Source: Acidobacteriota bacterium (GTDB lineage Bacteria; Acidobacteriota; Terriglobia; UBA7540). Taken from it: DNA of 64,000 nucleotides. The DNA lies in the NCBI GenBank assembly GCA_023474345.1, contig JAMCXS010000012.1, positions 32,689-96,688 of the forward strand, given 5' to 3'. The position numbers and the translations under genes are program-made. Shown piece by piece: positions 55,274 to 64,000 of this stretch (its first letter is position 1; each line of letters starts with the position of its first letter). Below the pieces are notes generated by a model. It was not told the DNA's origin. It searched no databases and saw only the letters and a program-made list of their open reading frames with translations.

Positions 55274-57259
55274 CTAACTCCGCGCGGTATGCTCTTTCAT
55301 GCGGTTTTGCAGTCGCCCGCGCGCTTCTTCAAAAATTCGGTGGATCCGCTCGAACTGTTCCGGAGCCGGTCTGGTCGCCAGGTTCTCCACGAAGGCCTGC
55401 GAGCCGTCGATTAGCGTCAGGAGGTAGGTCGCTACGGGTGGAGAAAAAAGCTGACGCCCCGGCACGTTGACGTAGACCGGCGACGTGTGGGCGTGCACCC
55501 CATACAGCCATGATGTGAACGGCCCCACGCGTGATGAACAGCGGGCAGCCAACCATCCGGGACCGTCGAGTTTGAGTTTTTCTTTCAGGGTCATCTGCCG
55601 AGTGCCCTTCGGTTCCTCTCGTGTGGCCTCCACCCTGTCGTTCAGCACCACTTCTAGTTTATGAATGGGTACGTAACTCACGGCTTGCACTTCGACTTCA
55701 ACGGTACCCCCGCCCACCCCAAGCGTGATTTCTTCGCCGGGCACGCGACCGTCGGCGTGGAACAGCAGCAAGGGACCACCGATAACGAAGGTGTTGCCTT
55801 GGCGAACGGCTTTGGCCCAGTTGGCAAAGCTGAATTCCTTTTACCCCAGGTATGCGTAAGTCCGGTTCGCACCGACCGGCATATAAGCTCCCATCTTGTC
55901 GGTGCCACCTACCCCCGGCAAACGGTATCCGCAATTCAAGAAGCGGTACCAATCAAGAAAGCGAAGATCGTTGAAGACTTCCTGGAAGTGAGGCACGAGT
56001 TCCACCGCATCGATCTTTCCCAATACGATATCTGCCGCGACCTCGGCCGTGGGATAGGGGAAGTGCACAGCCACCACCAACCCATCGCGTTGCCGACAAG
56101 CCTCAGCCCAGCCTGTGAGGCCGGTCCAGACCGGATCCCCGATATAGCTCTCTCCTGGCCCACCGGCGGACATGGGGAAAACCGGAGCCCCATGCCCTCC
56201 CAGTAGGCCGAGATGGCCAAGGATGTGCTGCCGGTTCTCCGTGCTCACCTGGACAACAGTCTCCCCATCGTGCGGAGTCAGAGACCCATAAGGAAGATCG
56301 CCCACATTCGTGAAGAGATCGCCCCAATGCGCGGCTAGCAGGTTGATCAGGTTCAGGCCTTCAGCTTGCCCTTCCAGAAGAGCCGTTGAGGGGGACAGAA
56401 AGTGGACATGGGTATCAGCGGTCATCCAGCCCCGCGCGCGAAGGTTCTCAAATCGCGGAATTTCCAAATTGAGTCCGCGTTGCCCAGCCTCGATTTTGAG
56501 CCGCTGGCGTACGGCCTCGTATTCGAAACCTTTAGTCATCTCAACGTACACATCCCCTACAGGCAATTCCACCTGAAAGGTGCCATCGACATAGGCAAAA
56601 GAGGTGTCCATGAGCTTGACGTCCGCGCCGTAGTCTTGCAACCAAGCGTCGTTGATTTCCGTGCGATGACCGTAAGGAGGAATATACAGGCCCTCTTTCG
56701 ATCGAAAGGCTAGACGCACTGGTGTCGGGCGTCCTGTCGTGCTGTCCACAGCCCGCCCGTGCAGCCACACCGTTTCCCGCTCTAGGACTTCGAGACGAGC
56801 GCCGCCACCTCGCGCCGGAAGTTCTTGCCCCACAACAAGCCGAGCAAGGTCGAATTCGTACGACTTGCCAGATTTCCTATCAAATAAGCTGACAGTGCCT
56901 TCGCGGTTCGCTGCTAATTCCAATAAAAGATGCCGACTCCGGGGAGCGCGCTGGGCTTGTTCGCCCAAGCCTTTGTTAGGGGACGCCAGCCAGGCCTCCG
57001 CGGAGAAATCACAAGCGGCGAACGACCGCGCAACCACGCCCTGCCGCGCCCTGATTTCCCACCGGCCAGGGTCATCCCCGGCGGCTTCCGGCAATGTGAT
57101 CCGAAACAGGCTCAAACGCTCATAACGCAGAGGGTTCTCTTCTCCCGCATCAGGCGTAATGCCGCAAACGAACAGTGGGTCCTTGTCTTTGGCTTCGAGG
57201 CGTAGAGCTTTCAGCTCCCTTTCGGGCTCGGGGTTCGCCAGAGCAGACACCCATATCAC
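55274..57259 (-). pseudogene. CehA/McbA-like PHP metallohydrolase interrupted by in-frame TAA
   Basis: The first 472 codons (57259 to 55844) include a beta-domain (VRLAFRSKEGLYIPPYGHR) and the PHP-type motifs MTADTHVHFLSP and GVGGTDKMGAYMPVGANR. A TAA at 55843-55841 then interrupts, with KEFSFANWAKAV and GNTFVIGGPLLLFHADGR continuing in the same frame to the stop at 55274. Homologues run straight through this junction, so the TAA probably replaces a sense codon. The first start is GTG, and family-like sequence continues upstream of it to about 57412 with no start. It is likely a degraded exported metallohydrolase, unless the stop is read through. Confidence 0.75.
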
Positions 57260-57501
57260 TACGACTGCGCGGCCGTCAGGACCGACCGGATAGTCAGAAG
57301 CCGTCGTCTGAAGCTCTCCCCACCGGAGAGCCGCCGACCTTATAGGAGCGCCACCAGCCCGAACTGGCGGAGAATCCCGCGTCGTGGGTGCCGTGGAACT
57401 ACTGGTTTGGAAAGATCAGCCGAGTGTGACTTGACTGAAACATGGCTGCCCTGTAGCATCAACCCGGAACTACCTCTCCGGTTCTGGCCAGGAGTGAAGA
57501 C

Positions 57502-58392
57502 GTGACTCGGTTCTTGCCGCTTGTTGCCATAGTCGTGGGTAGCATGGCGAACCTTCAATTGGCTCGTGCGACGGCTGGCGCTGTCCCCCACAGCCAAACT
57601 CAAACTATCCAGTCGCCCTCGAAGAATTCCGCAATCGGTCGAAAACTACCAAGCTCGCGCAGCGTCACACCGTTTCTCGGTGGCATTGACGTGACGCTGA
57701 GCGGAATTGGCGACATGCTGATCACCGATCCTCTTGGGAGGCGTGCCGGAACTGACGCCATTACGGGAAAGTCGTTCGCAGAAATTCCGGGTGGAGCAGC
57801 CGGAGACGATTCGATTGATGATCCTACGGACACTTCACAGAATCCGGTTAATATCCAGGCCAAAGAGCTTGAAGTGAGCCCAGTTCTGGCCGGAACCTAT
57901 AAGTTAACAATCAGTACAGCCGCGAGCGGTAGCTACGGCTTGGATATTGCCGGGTTTTCTCGCGAATATCAGATGCGGGACGTCACACTGGATGATATCC
58001 CCATACTTGCCGGAACTCGCCAGAGCTACCTTGTCCGCCCGGCCAGCGCACCCAGAGGCGGCATTGAACTTTCTGGAGGATTTGATGGCGGTGTATCGCC
58101 GAGGAGTATGCGCCCGCTGCTTACGTACGCGAGCCCGTCTGCGCCAGAGACAAAGCTCCCGGTTGGAACCAGGTCCTTTCCCATAGTCGTGTTTTATGAT
58201 TCTCGAATAGTTCCTCAGACGTTTGCCGCCCGGCTCGAGGGACGCGATATATCCCGGACCTTCCATCCCGTTCCGGGAAAATTCGAGAGAGTTTTTATTC
58301 CGGCACATCCGGGCCTCAACATCGTTGTACTGACTGTTCAGGGAGATACCGGTAGCAATGTTACGGACCGCTTCGCAATAGTTGTACCGTAG
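57502..58392 (+). CDS. Exported protein of unknown function
   Basis: A 296-residue protein with a signal peptide (LPLVAIVVGSMANLQLARA). The rest is beta-rich, with VSPVLAGTYKLTISTAASGSYGLDIAG resembling a pre-peptidase C-terminal or VWA-associated beta-domain, and a C-terminal Ig-like part with NIVVLTVQGDTG. No enzyme motif is seen. The start is GTG with AGGAG seven bases upstream. It is divergent from the CehA-like remnant and convergent with the proton ATPase. Confidence 0.75.
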   Translation: MTRFLPLVAIVVGSMANLQLARATAGAVPHSQTQTIQSPSKNSAIGRKLPSSRSVTPFLGGIDVTLSGIGDMLITDPLGRRAGTDAITGKSFAEIPGGAAGDDSIDDPTDTSQNPVNIQAKELEVSPVLAGTYKLTISTAASGSYGLDIAGFSREYQMRDVTLDDIPILAGTRQSYLVRPASAPRGGIELSGGFDGGVSPRSMRPLLTYASPSAPETKLPVGTRSFPIVVFYDSRIVPQTFAARLEGRDISRTFHPVPGKFERVFIPAHPGLNIVVLTVQGDTGSNVTDRFAIVVP

Positions 58393-58474
58393 CACCATCC
58401 CGTCGGACCATTGATTCATAAGATATTCATAAAATATTACCTGACAGGAGATTGGCATAAGCATACGGGCGCAC

Positions 58475-58633
58475 TCGCGGGTGGCGCATCTATGAAGCGG
58501 GCAGCGCATCTGTAAGGCCGTCGGTTCCGTCGAGCGGGCAGCCGCGGCACTGGTTGTGTGCTGTGGGCTTTTTACGTGTCAAACCGACTGTCCGCACACA
58601 TCGCTCAAGGCGCGATGTGTGCGCCACCCGCGA
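58475..58633. repeat. Nested inverted repeats between convergent genes
   Basis: TCGCGGGTGGCGC (58475-58487) is perfectly inverted at 58621-58633. Inside, CGCACACATCGC (58593-58604) and GCGATGTGTGCG (58612-58623) form a perfect 12-bp hairpin with a seven-base loop. The 159-bp unit fills the gap between the unknown exported protein and the ATPase. It could be a non-autonomous element or bidirectional terminator. Confidence 0.5.
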
Positions 58634-58712
58634 TCTTTCGGATTGCCCCCGGTACCGTCGTTGCATCAAGACTGTTGTCGGGTCAGGAGGGGTTGCCCAG
58701 GCACTCAGCGCG

Positions 58713-61136
58713 CTATTCCACGTTGAATTTTCTGAAAGCGTAGTATTTAGGAAAATCCATTGCAAGCGTGTAGACGGCGGAAAACGCGAGAACGCCAAGA
58801 ACCTCCGGAACGGTCAGCGGGGGAACGATCCGGGTGTAAATGCCGAGCAAGGAGAAGAGGATGAGAGTGCCGGCGCTCGAAGCGAGCAGAGCTTTTCCCG
58901 GAACAGAATTCCAGAAGAAATTTCTTTCCCGCACGATCAGCACCTGAAACTGGCTATTGAAGATGAGCATCAGCATGATGAAGCTCTGAAGCTGGAGAAG
59001 GCCGAGATGGAAGTAATCGGCGCCCCAGAAGAGCGCGATCACTCCTCCGACACCAAGGAGCGTGCCGACAATCAATGCGGCGAGCGTGATGTCCTTCACG
59101 TTCCAGTTGTTGGGCGCGGTGGTGTGGACGACATTATCCGTGGCGAGCGACATGGTGACGAAATCATTTGCAAAGACGAGCAGCGCCACGCCGAGCATGG
59201 TGAGCACCATGTGATGAATCATGAAAAAGCCGACGGTCAGCAGGCCCACGACCTGGACGGTCTTCGTGACTTTGTTGATGACCCAGGTCAACATGCGCTG
59301 ATAGGCTTCGCGGCTGCGCTTGATCGCATCAACGATGACGCTCACGCCGGGGAGCGTGAGCACAACGCTTGCCGAAGCCTTCGCCACGTCCGTCGCATTG
59401 CTCACCGCGATGCCCATCTCCGCCTGCTTCAGCGCCGGCGCGTCGTTCACGCCGTCGCCCGTCATGCCGACCATGTAGCCTTGCGATTGAAGCAGCTTGA
59501 CGATCTTATATTTGTCTTCGGGATAGATTTCCGCGAAGCCGTCGCTCGCCGCTGCCTTCGCCGCCTGGGCATCATCGCTCAAGCCCTCGAGGTCCGCCAG
59601 GCGGATGATGTTGGTTCCGATGCCGACCTGGCCCGCAATCTCGCGCGCGATGGGAAGCGCATCGCCGGTCAGCATCAGCGGCTTCACGCCGAGTTTGCGG
59701 ATTTCGGCGATCATTTGCCGCGAATCCGGTCGCGGCGGATCCGCAAGCGGAATGAGCCCAGTGAACTTCAAATTTCCGAGGTCGCCATCGGAGGATTGAG
59801 CGACGGCGAGCGTCCGGTATCCTTTGCGCGAAAGAATATCGATCATGGCTTCGGTCTCGCGAAGCGTTTGATCGTCCATGCCGCGGCAAAGAGACAGCAC
59901 GATGGGCGCGGCGCCTTTGACGACGCGATATCTGTGCCCGCCCGCGTCAACGAGCGCTTCCGTGCGCTTGGTGGCCGGATTGAACGGCGTGTAGGTGACT
60001 TGCCGTTGGGAATCCAGATCGATGCCCTTGCTTTTGGCGAAGTTAATGATCGCGAGGTCAATCAGATCCATCCCCTCGGCGCGCGAAGCGAGGACGGCGG
60101 CGCGAATGACGTCTTCGTCGCTGTAGTCTGAAAACGGGATGCTTTCCGCCACCGCAAGCTGGTTCTGAGTGATGGTTCCGGTCTTGTCGAGGCACAAGAC
60201 GCTGATCGAAGCGGCGTCTTCAATCGAATCGAGTCTTGTGACCAGGACGCCTTCCTTCGCCATTTCCTTCGCCGAGGCCGCCTGCACGATGGTCATCACG
60301 GCGGGCAAGGCCACCGGCACGGCGCCCATCAGGAACACAACGATGAACGAGAGAATTTCAATCGGCCGCACATGCATGATGAACGCGTAAGCGGCCACGA
60401 CGAGCGACGCGGCGATGCCGAGATACATCATGTACTTCACAATCGCCATCATGATTTCTTCCTGATGGGATTTCGGCTTCGCGATTTTCACAAGTTCCGC
60501 AGTCTTGCCAAAATAGGTATTCGCGCCGGTGTTCAGGGCCACGCACTTCGCCTCGCCGCGGCGGATGACGGCTCCGGAATAGATCAGCTCGGAGCTTTGC
60601 CGTTCCGCCGGAAGCGATTCGCCGGTGAGCGCCGATTCGTCCACCGAAACGTTGCCGCTAATGATCTTCGCGTCGGCAGGCACAAGGTCGCCGAGTTTGA
60701 CCAGCAGGACGTCGCCCGGCACGAGGGCGCCCGCTTCAACCGTCGCCCATTTGCCGTCGCGCAAGACTTTGGCTTGGATGGCAAGCCGCTGCTTGAGCAG
60801 TTCCACAGCCTTCTGCGATCCGCGCGCGTGCCAGAAGCCGATGATGGCGTTGATGGTGAGAAGAGCGAAAATAATTTCAGCGTCGACCGCGCGGCCGAGC
60901 AGAAACGCGAGGACCATGGCAAATTCCAGTAACCACGGCATCGGCCCCCAGTATCGCTGCAGGAATTCGAGGACGGGATTCTTTTTCTTTTCCGTGATCT
61001 CGTTGCGGCCGAAAAACGCGAGGCGCTCGCGAACGCCAGAGGCGGAAAGGCCGGGTTCACTGGAATGAAGAATGTTGAATGTATCTTGAAGTGAAAGGGC
61101 TTTGAATTCCGCAGTCGGCTTAATTTGAAGATCCAT
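58713..61136 (-). CDS. Plasma-membrane proton-efflux P-type ATPase (P3A)
   Basis: About 807 residues, ten or so helices. The actuator motif is DESALTGES. Phosphorylated Asp is about residue 317 in LCLDKTGTIT. The hinge is MTGDGVNDAPALK. P3A-type marks include the short N-terminus with EPGLSASGVRERLAFFGRNEI, HARGSQKAVELLKQ and NDFVTMSLATDNV. It pumps protons outward in known relatives of archaea and some bacteria. ATG 61136 gives a family-like start; the frame reaches TTG 61208. A 22-bp tandem repeat lies in its upstream region. Confidence 0.95.
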   Translation of the reverse strand: MDLQIKPTAEFKALSLQDTFNILHSSEPGLSASGVRERLAFFGRNEITEKKKNPVLEFLQRYWGPMPWLLEFAMVLAFLLGRAVDAEIIFALLTINAIIGFWHARGSQKAVELLKQRLAIQAKVLRDGKWATVEAGALVPGDVLLVKLGDLVPADAKIISGNVSVDESALTGESLPAERQSSELIYSGAVIRRGEAKCVALNTGANTYFGKTAELVKIAKPKSHQEEIMMAIVKYMMYLGIAASLVVAAYAFIMHVRPIEILSFIVVFLMGAVPVALPAVMTIVQAASAKEMAKEGVLVTRLDSIEDAASISVLCLDKTGTITQNQLAVAESIPFSDYSDEDVIRAAVLASRAEGMDLIDLAIINFAKSKGIDLDSQRQVTYTPFNPATKRTEALVDAGGHRYRVVKGAAPIVLSLCRGMDDQTLRETEAMIDILSRKGYRTLAVAQSSDGDLGNLKFTGLIPLADPPRPDSRQMIAEIRKLGVKPLMLTGDALPIAREIAGQVGIGTNIIRLADLEGLSDDAQAAKAAASDGFAEIYPEDKYKIVKLLQSQGYMVGMTGDGVNDAPALKQAEMGIAVSNATDVAKASASVVLTLPGVSVIVDAIKRSREAYQRMLTWVINKVTKTVQVVGLLTVGFFMIHHMVLTMLGVALLVFANDFVTMSLATDNVVHTTAPNNWNVKDITLAALIVGTLLGVGGVIALFWGADYFHLGLLQLQSFIMLMLIFNSQFQVLIVRERNFFWNSVPGKALLASSAGTLILFSLLGIYTRIVPPLTVPEVLGVLAFSAVYTLAMDFPKYYAFRKFNVE

Positions 61137-61708
61137 CAGTTCCGTTTCCAAATTCTTGATGAGTTTTGCGTAGATTCGTCGCGGCCGTTTGTCGCCCCGC
61201 CCGGCCAACGAGAGAAGCTTACCCGGCGAAGGGTAAAACTTCTACCACATTCGATGCATGAATCTGTTAGATTCGATGCATGAATCTCTTAGATTGGAAT
61301 TTCCATTTTCGACTCCAACACCCCTCTGCCGCATACATCTGACCGGCGCCCACGGCAACTCTCACCCGGACCGGCATCGCTCCGTGTCTCCACTCACCGC
61401 ACAGCGGGCCGGTTTCGGCTCCTCGTAAGCTGCCAAGGCTCGGAACTACCCCGCACTCGACCGATGCCTCCGACGCAATGCCACCTTGTCGGCTTGCTTA
61501 GCTTTTCCTTCGGTCTGAAACACCGTTTTTCGGGGTATTTGGAGCGTTTTGTTCCCTGGTTGCTCCCCAGTGAAGCGGCGGGGGAGACGGCCCAAGCAGC
61601 AGATGGTACAGGAGATTTCCTTGCCCGTCGAACAGCAGAGTGATCCAGTATTATCCCATGACGAAGGGTGCTACGTTTTTAGCCTTCGGTCGCATATCAA
61701 CTACTACA
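61137..61708. other. Intergenic region upstream of the proton ATPase
   Basis: About 572 bases between the ATPase start and the isochorismatase-family stop (both minus strand). It contains the 22-bp tandem repeat at 61249-61292. No gene is recognised. Confidence 0.4.
61249..61292. repeat. Two tandem 22-bp repeats upstream of the proton ATPase gene
   Basis: ATTCGATGCATGAATCTGTTAG (61249-61270, written here as a 22-base unit) is repeated at 61271-61292 with one change (CTCTTAG). The unit contains ATGCAT flanked by ATTC and GAAT. About 115-155 bp upstream of the ATPase start, the copies could be tandem operator sites. Confidence 0.55.
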
Positions 61709-62284
61709 TTATAACGCGGCGATAATTTCCTCCGTGCTGCGGATGCGGCCGATCCGTGGGAAGATCGTTTTCATCGTATGCTCGTGTTCGTCCTTTGTCC
61801 TGGCAGCGCTTGCATCTTCTGCGAAGATCTGATCGTAGCCGTACTCGTAGGCGAACCGGGCGGTGCTTTCCACGCCAATATTGGTCGAAATGCCGCAGAG
61901 CACGATCGTGTCTATACCGCGCCGGCGGAGCTGAAGGTCAAGTTCCGTCCCATAAAAGGCGCCCCATTGGCGTTTGGTAATAACAAAATCATTTTCCTTC
62001 GGCCCGAGCTCAGGAACGATCTCCGCCCAATCGGCGTTGGCGGGGAGCTTGAATTGCACGCTGCTGTCCGCGATCGGATGGAGGCCGTCCTTTCCATCCG
62101 CAGAAGGCGTCACGTGCACGAGAAATACCGGTGCGCTTTTCTTGCGAAATGCCTCGGCGAGCTTGACGGCGTTCTCGATGACGGCGGCAGCCGGGTGCGG
62201 CTCCGTGGGCATCGCGGTGATGCCCTTCTGGAGATCGATCACGACCAATGCGGTTTTTGCTGCGTCTATTTGAAGTTTGTCCAT
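61709..62284 (-). CDS. Isochorismatase-family hydrolase
   Basis: A 191-residue cysteine hydrolase. The triad is visible: Asp17 in ALVVIDLQKG, Lys in FVITKRQWGAFYGTEL, and Cys in VLCGISTNIGVESTAR. The conserved cis-peptide region precedes the Cys. Members cleave isochorismate, N-carbamoyl compounds, nicotinamide or ureidoacrylate; the context does not choose. No ribosome site is evident before ATG 62284. It stands alone. Confidence 0.94.
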   Translation of the reverse strand: MDKLQIDAAKTALVVIDLQKGITAMPTEPHPAAAVIENAVKLAEAFRKKSAPVFLVHVTPSADGKDGLHPIADSSVQFKLPANADWAEIVPELGPKENDFVITKRQWGAFYGTELDLQLRRRGIDTIVLCGISTNIGVESTARFAYEYGYDQIFAEDASAARTKDEHEHTMKTIFPRIGRIRSTEEIIAAL

Positions 62285-62841
62285 AGACGCATGTTACCGC
62301 GATTTACTGATAGTGTGTATCGCTCGGCTGTGGCGTTCGGGGATACCATTCTTTTGGGCCGATAATCGATCGCCACGAAGTATGCGAAACCCGGGAACCC
62401 GGGGAGCGGCGTCGAAATGACTCGTCCGTTGTGCTCTTACCCGGAGGTCGCAAAGTATAAGGGCGGCGGCGATATCGATCAGGCCGTCAACTTCGTCCGC
62501 ACAGTCGAAAGGAGCAAGTAGCCAGGCCACGGCGGGAGTGCTGCCACTCGGCTCGCTCTGCTGCCTGCTGCACCTTCAGTGTAATCCGGGCGATCTGGGT
62601 CAGGCTCCCCGTCTCAATGCCCCCCGCCGTGGGCGTGAGCCTCGTGCTGGACTCCGACAGGCTGGTGGTGTCTGATTCTGCACCGCCGTGTGTGTTTACA
62701 AACCCTTTGCCGACAGGGGACGGCAATCCGGAGAACGGGCGATCCCAAAGATCATCGAACGGCGTTGTGGTCGAAGGGTTCCTATTGACATGCGGAAGGA
62801 TGCGCCGCAGAATGGGCTTAGATTCAAAGGAGTCGGCGCAT
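62285..62841. other. Divergent intergenic region
   Basis: About 557 bases before the PEGA-like gene. A minus-strand frame at 62487-62726 is Thr/Ser rich and coding-like (TPTAGGIETGSLTQIAR) but lacks a ribosome site and family. A good promoter lies at 62785-62813. Confidence 0.4.
62785..62813 (+). promoter_or_regulatory. Sigma70-like promoter of the PEGA-like gene
   Basis: TTGACA (62785-62790), a 17-base spacer and CAGAAT (62808-62813), 28 bp upstream of the start at 62842. Confidence 0.55.
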
Positions 62842-63426
62842 ATGATTCCTCGAGTTATTCGCCGGCAATCTCCGCTGCCTTTACTATTGCTGAGTGCTTC
62901 TCTGTGTTTTGCGGGGCAGGGAAGTCGTTCAACTGCCGTTGCGGCCGCCCGGAACCAGACTTGTCAGACGCAGGCCAAAGCCCACAAGAACGGCAGTTCG
63001 GTAGCGCATTTGCTGCGCCATATCAAATCTCACCTGGGACCGGTGACGATTGGCTCAGGGTACGGCTACGATTCAGGGCCGTCGATGCCTCCGCTCTATT
63101 ATTCCTACTACTCCTATGCTTATCCGTTCTGGGGCTCTCCCTACTGGAGTTCTGTTTTTTATCCATCTCCGCCCTCCCAGGCCTCCGTCATACACAGCGA
63201 CGACGAGGGTGAGGTGAAGTTGCGGATTCATCCCAAGACGGCGGAGGTGCTGATTAACAATACCTACGCGGGCACGGTTGCAGGCCTGAAGGGCAATCTC
63301 TGGTTGAAGCCGGGCGCTTATGATCTGTGCGTCAGGGCGCCGGGCCGTGTGGAATTCCGCCGCCGCATCTATGTGCTGAGGGGGAAGAAGATTGAGATTC
63401 TGGCCAGACTGAAAGGGAAGCCATGA
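62842..63426 (+). CDS. Exported PEGA-like domain protein
   Basis: About 194 residues. Signal peptide 1-24 (LPLLLLSASLCFA). A Tyr/Pro/Ser-rich segment (YYSYYSYAYPFWG) follows. A C-terminal PEGA-like domain reads VKLRIHPKTAEVLINNTYAG, LKPGAYDLCVRAPGRVEF, and IEILARLKGKP. PEGA domains are surface or S-layer-associated beta-sandwiches. The frame is open upstream, but ATG 62842 has GGAG and the promoter just before it. Confidence 0.82.
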   Translation: MIPRVIRRQSPLPLLLLSASLCFAGQGSRSTAVAAARNQTCQTQAKAHKNGSSVAHLLRHIKSHLGPVTIGSGYGYDSGPSMPPLYYSYYSYAYPFWGSPYWSSVFYPSPPSQASVIHSDDEGEVKLRIHPKTAEVLINNTYAGTVAGLKGNLWLKPGAYDLCVRAPGRVEFRRRIYVLRGKKIEILARLKGKP

Positions 63427-63445
63427 AAGCGTTTCCCGGACTCGC

Positions 63446-64000
63446 ATGCTGATGGCTTTGCCGGCATTTCCCTTGGTGGACAGAGGGCGTGTGGGCACAG
63501 TCCCGCGTGACGCCATTCTGGAACGCCTGATTCATGCAAGGGCTGACGGAAACAGCCGAAACCTTTCGCTGAGGCTCAAACAGAACTTTGACGGCCCCGG
63601 CACAGATCTTTCGGACGGCGCATCCATCGCGTGGGTATTGCCTGCACACCAGACGGACCCGCCCGGCGGGAGCCAAATAAGCGCGCTCATTGCAAGCCTC
63701 GGGGTCAGGCCGATCGTCGTGCGCCCGAACTCTACGGCCTTTGTGGTCATCGGACACGGATTAAACATTCGGTCACGCGCAATCGCTCCTTTGATTGGCC
63801 GTCGTTCTGCCTGGCATCGAAAGGCGCAGAGGCGGGAGTGTGCTGTCCGCTACCTGGTGTCATCCGCGCTGGATTACTCATCTTTTCGTTTGGAGCTTCT
63901 TTATTTGCTCCTTTTTGGCAGCTTTCATCCAGGTAGAGCAATCCTTCATAGAGTCGTTGATGTTGTCGTGAATCGAGTAAAGGTAGTCAAAAACCATGCG
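63446..64000 (+). CDS. Possible partial gene running off the right edge
   Basis: After the PEGA-like stop, a plus-strand frame from ATG 63446 stays open for 185 codons to the window end. Its third-position GC looks coding-like up to about 63760 (for example ISALIASLGVRPIVVRPN), then less so. No family is recognised, and the ribosome site is weak (GGA). It may be chance; the minus strand also has an open frame over the last 123 bases. Confidence 0.3.
   Translation, partial: MLMALPAFPLVDRGRVGTVPRDAILERLIHARADGNSRNLSLRLKQNFDGPGTDLSDGASIAWVLPAHQTDPPGGSQISALIASLGVRPIVVRPNSTAFVVIGHGLNIRSRAIAPLIGRRSAWHRKAQRRECAVRYLVSSALDYSSFRLELLYLLLFGSFHPGRAILHRVVDVVVNRVKVVKNHA
63878..64000 (-). CDS. Possible 3' end of a minus-strand gene entering from the right
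   Basis: The minus strand is open from the right edge to a TGA at 63880-63878, 40 codons. The stretch MVFDYLYSIHDNINDSM with a Lys-rich tail (KAAKKEQIKKLQTKR) looks protein-like, but no family is recognised. It could be a complete 39-residue protein starting at 63997 or the C-terminus of a longer gene. It conflicts with the plus-strand frame here. Confidence 0.3.
   Translation of the reverse strand, partial: RMVFDYLYSIHDNINDSMKDCSTWMKAAKKEQIKKLQTKR

Noticed and set aside
58554..60131. 525-codon plus-strand frame rich in His, Asp and Arg
   Set aside because: It is the antisense shadow of the proton ATPase, which has all P-type motifs.
62487..62726. Thr/Ser-rich minus-strand frame that reads like protein (TPTAGGIETGSLTQIAR)
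   Set aside because: No ribosome site, non-ATG start, no recognised family, and it overlaps the upstream part of the PEGA-like gene region.

Overview
The window looks like chromosomal DNA of a Gram-negative, soil-type heterotroph, most likely an acidobacterium. That placement is inference. It rests on outer-membrane porins, many Tat-exported glycan-degrading enzymes and sulfatases, PadR and NarL-type regulators, CRTAC1/UnbV and CehA/McbA family remnants, and dispersed monohaem cytochromes c. There is no rRNA, CRISPR array, intact transposase or recognisable prophage; the only RNA gene is a tRNA-Leu(GAG).

Layout. 0-6 kb: a GH35 beta-galactosidase cut by the left edge, dksA, a LutC-type LUD protein, a cold-shock protein with a clear terminator, and a SIS-domain sugar isomerase. 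6-15 kb: a decayed CRTAC1/UnbV gene, a NarL-type two-component pair, a ROK protein lacking its zinc motif, endonuclease V, a GMC oxidoreductase with a gluconate-dehydrogenase subunit 3-like partner, and a START-like exported protein. 15-23 kb (membrane and redox): DoxX, an OprP-type porin, a broken TauE/SafE exporter, an OprB-type porin coupled to a PadR regulator, and three monohaem cytochromes c with a perfect CRP/FNR-type palindrome. 23-38 kb: an esterase, GH29 fucosidase, RRM protein, an unclassified TIM-barrel glycosidase-like protein, an anion transporter, a HAD phosphatase, GH130, HU and a Gfo/Idh/MocA oxidoreductase. 38-49 kb: thiD, a beta-barrel protein, a sulfatase-like hydrolase, an ABC/FtsX pair, an XRE regulator, pyrB and a GH116 glycosidase, followed by a repeat-rich intergenic stretch. 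49-53 kb: gap-pgk-tpiA-secG-tRNA-Leu. 53-64 kb: a formylglycine sulfatase, a CehA/McbA-like gene interrupted by an in-frame TAA, a P3A-type proton ATPase, an isochorismatase-family hydrolase and a PEGA-like lipoprotein or exported protein.

How the genes may work together. At least six exported catabolic proteins (GH35, GH29, GH130, GH116, Gfo/Idh/MocA and a sulfatase) carry RR-x-F/L Tat-like leaders. With two porins, a SIS isomerase and a ROK protein, this suggests scattered breakdown of sulfated or complex glycans rather than one polysaccharide locus. The cytochromes and the GMC pair suggest periplasmic sugar or alcohol oxidation feeding a c-type chain.

The most unusual non-gene signals are palindromic elements with GTAG/CTAC ends, REPIN- or MITE-like, lying mostly between convergent genes. 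Next are a low-GC tandem repeat tract upstream of gap and several clearly decaying genes. I see no clearly new multi-gene defence or biosynthetic system.
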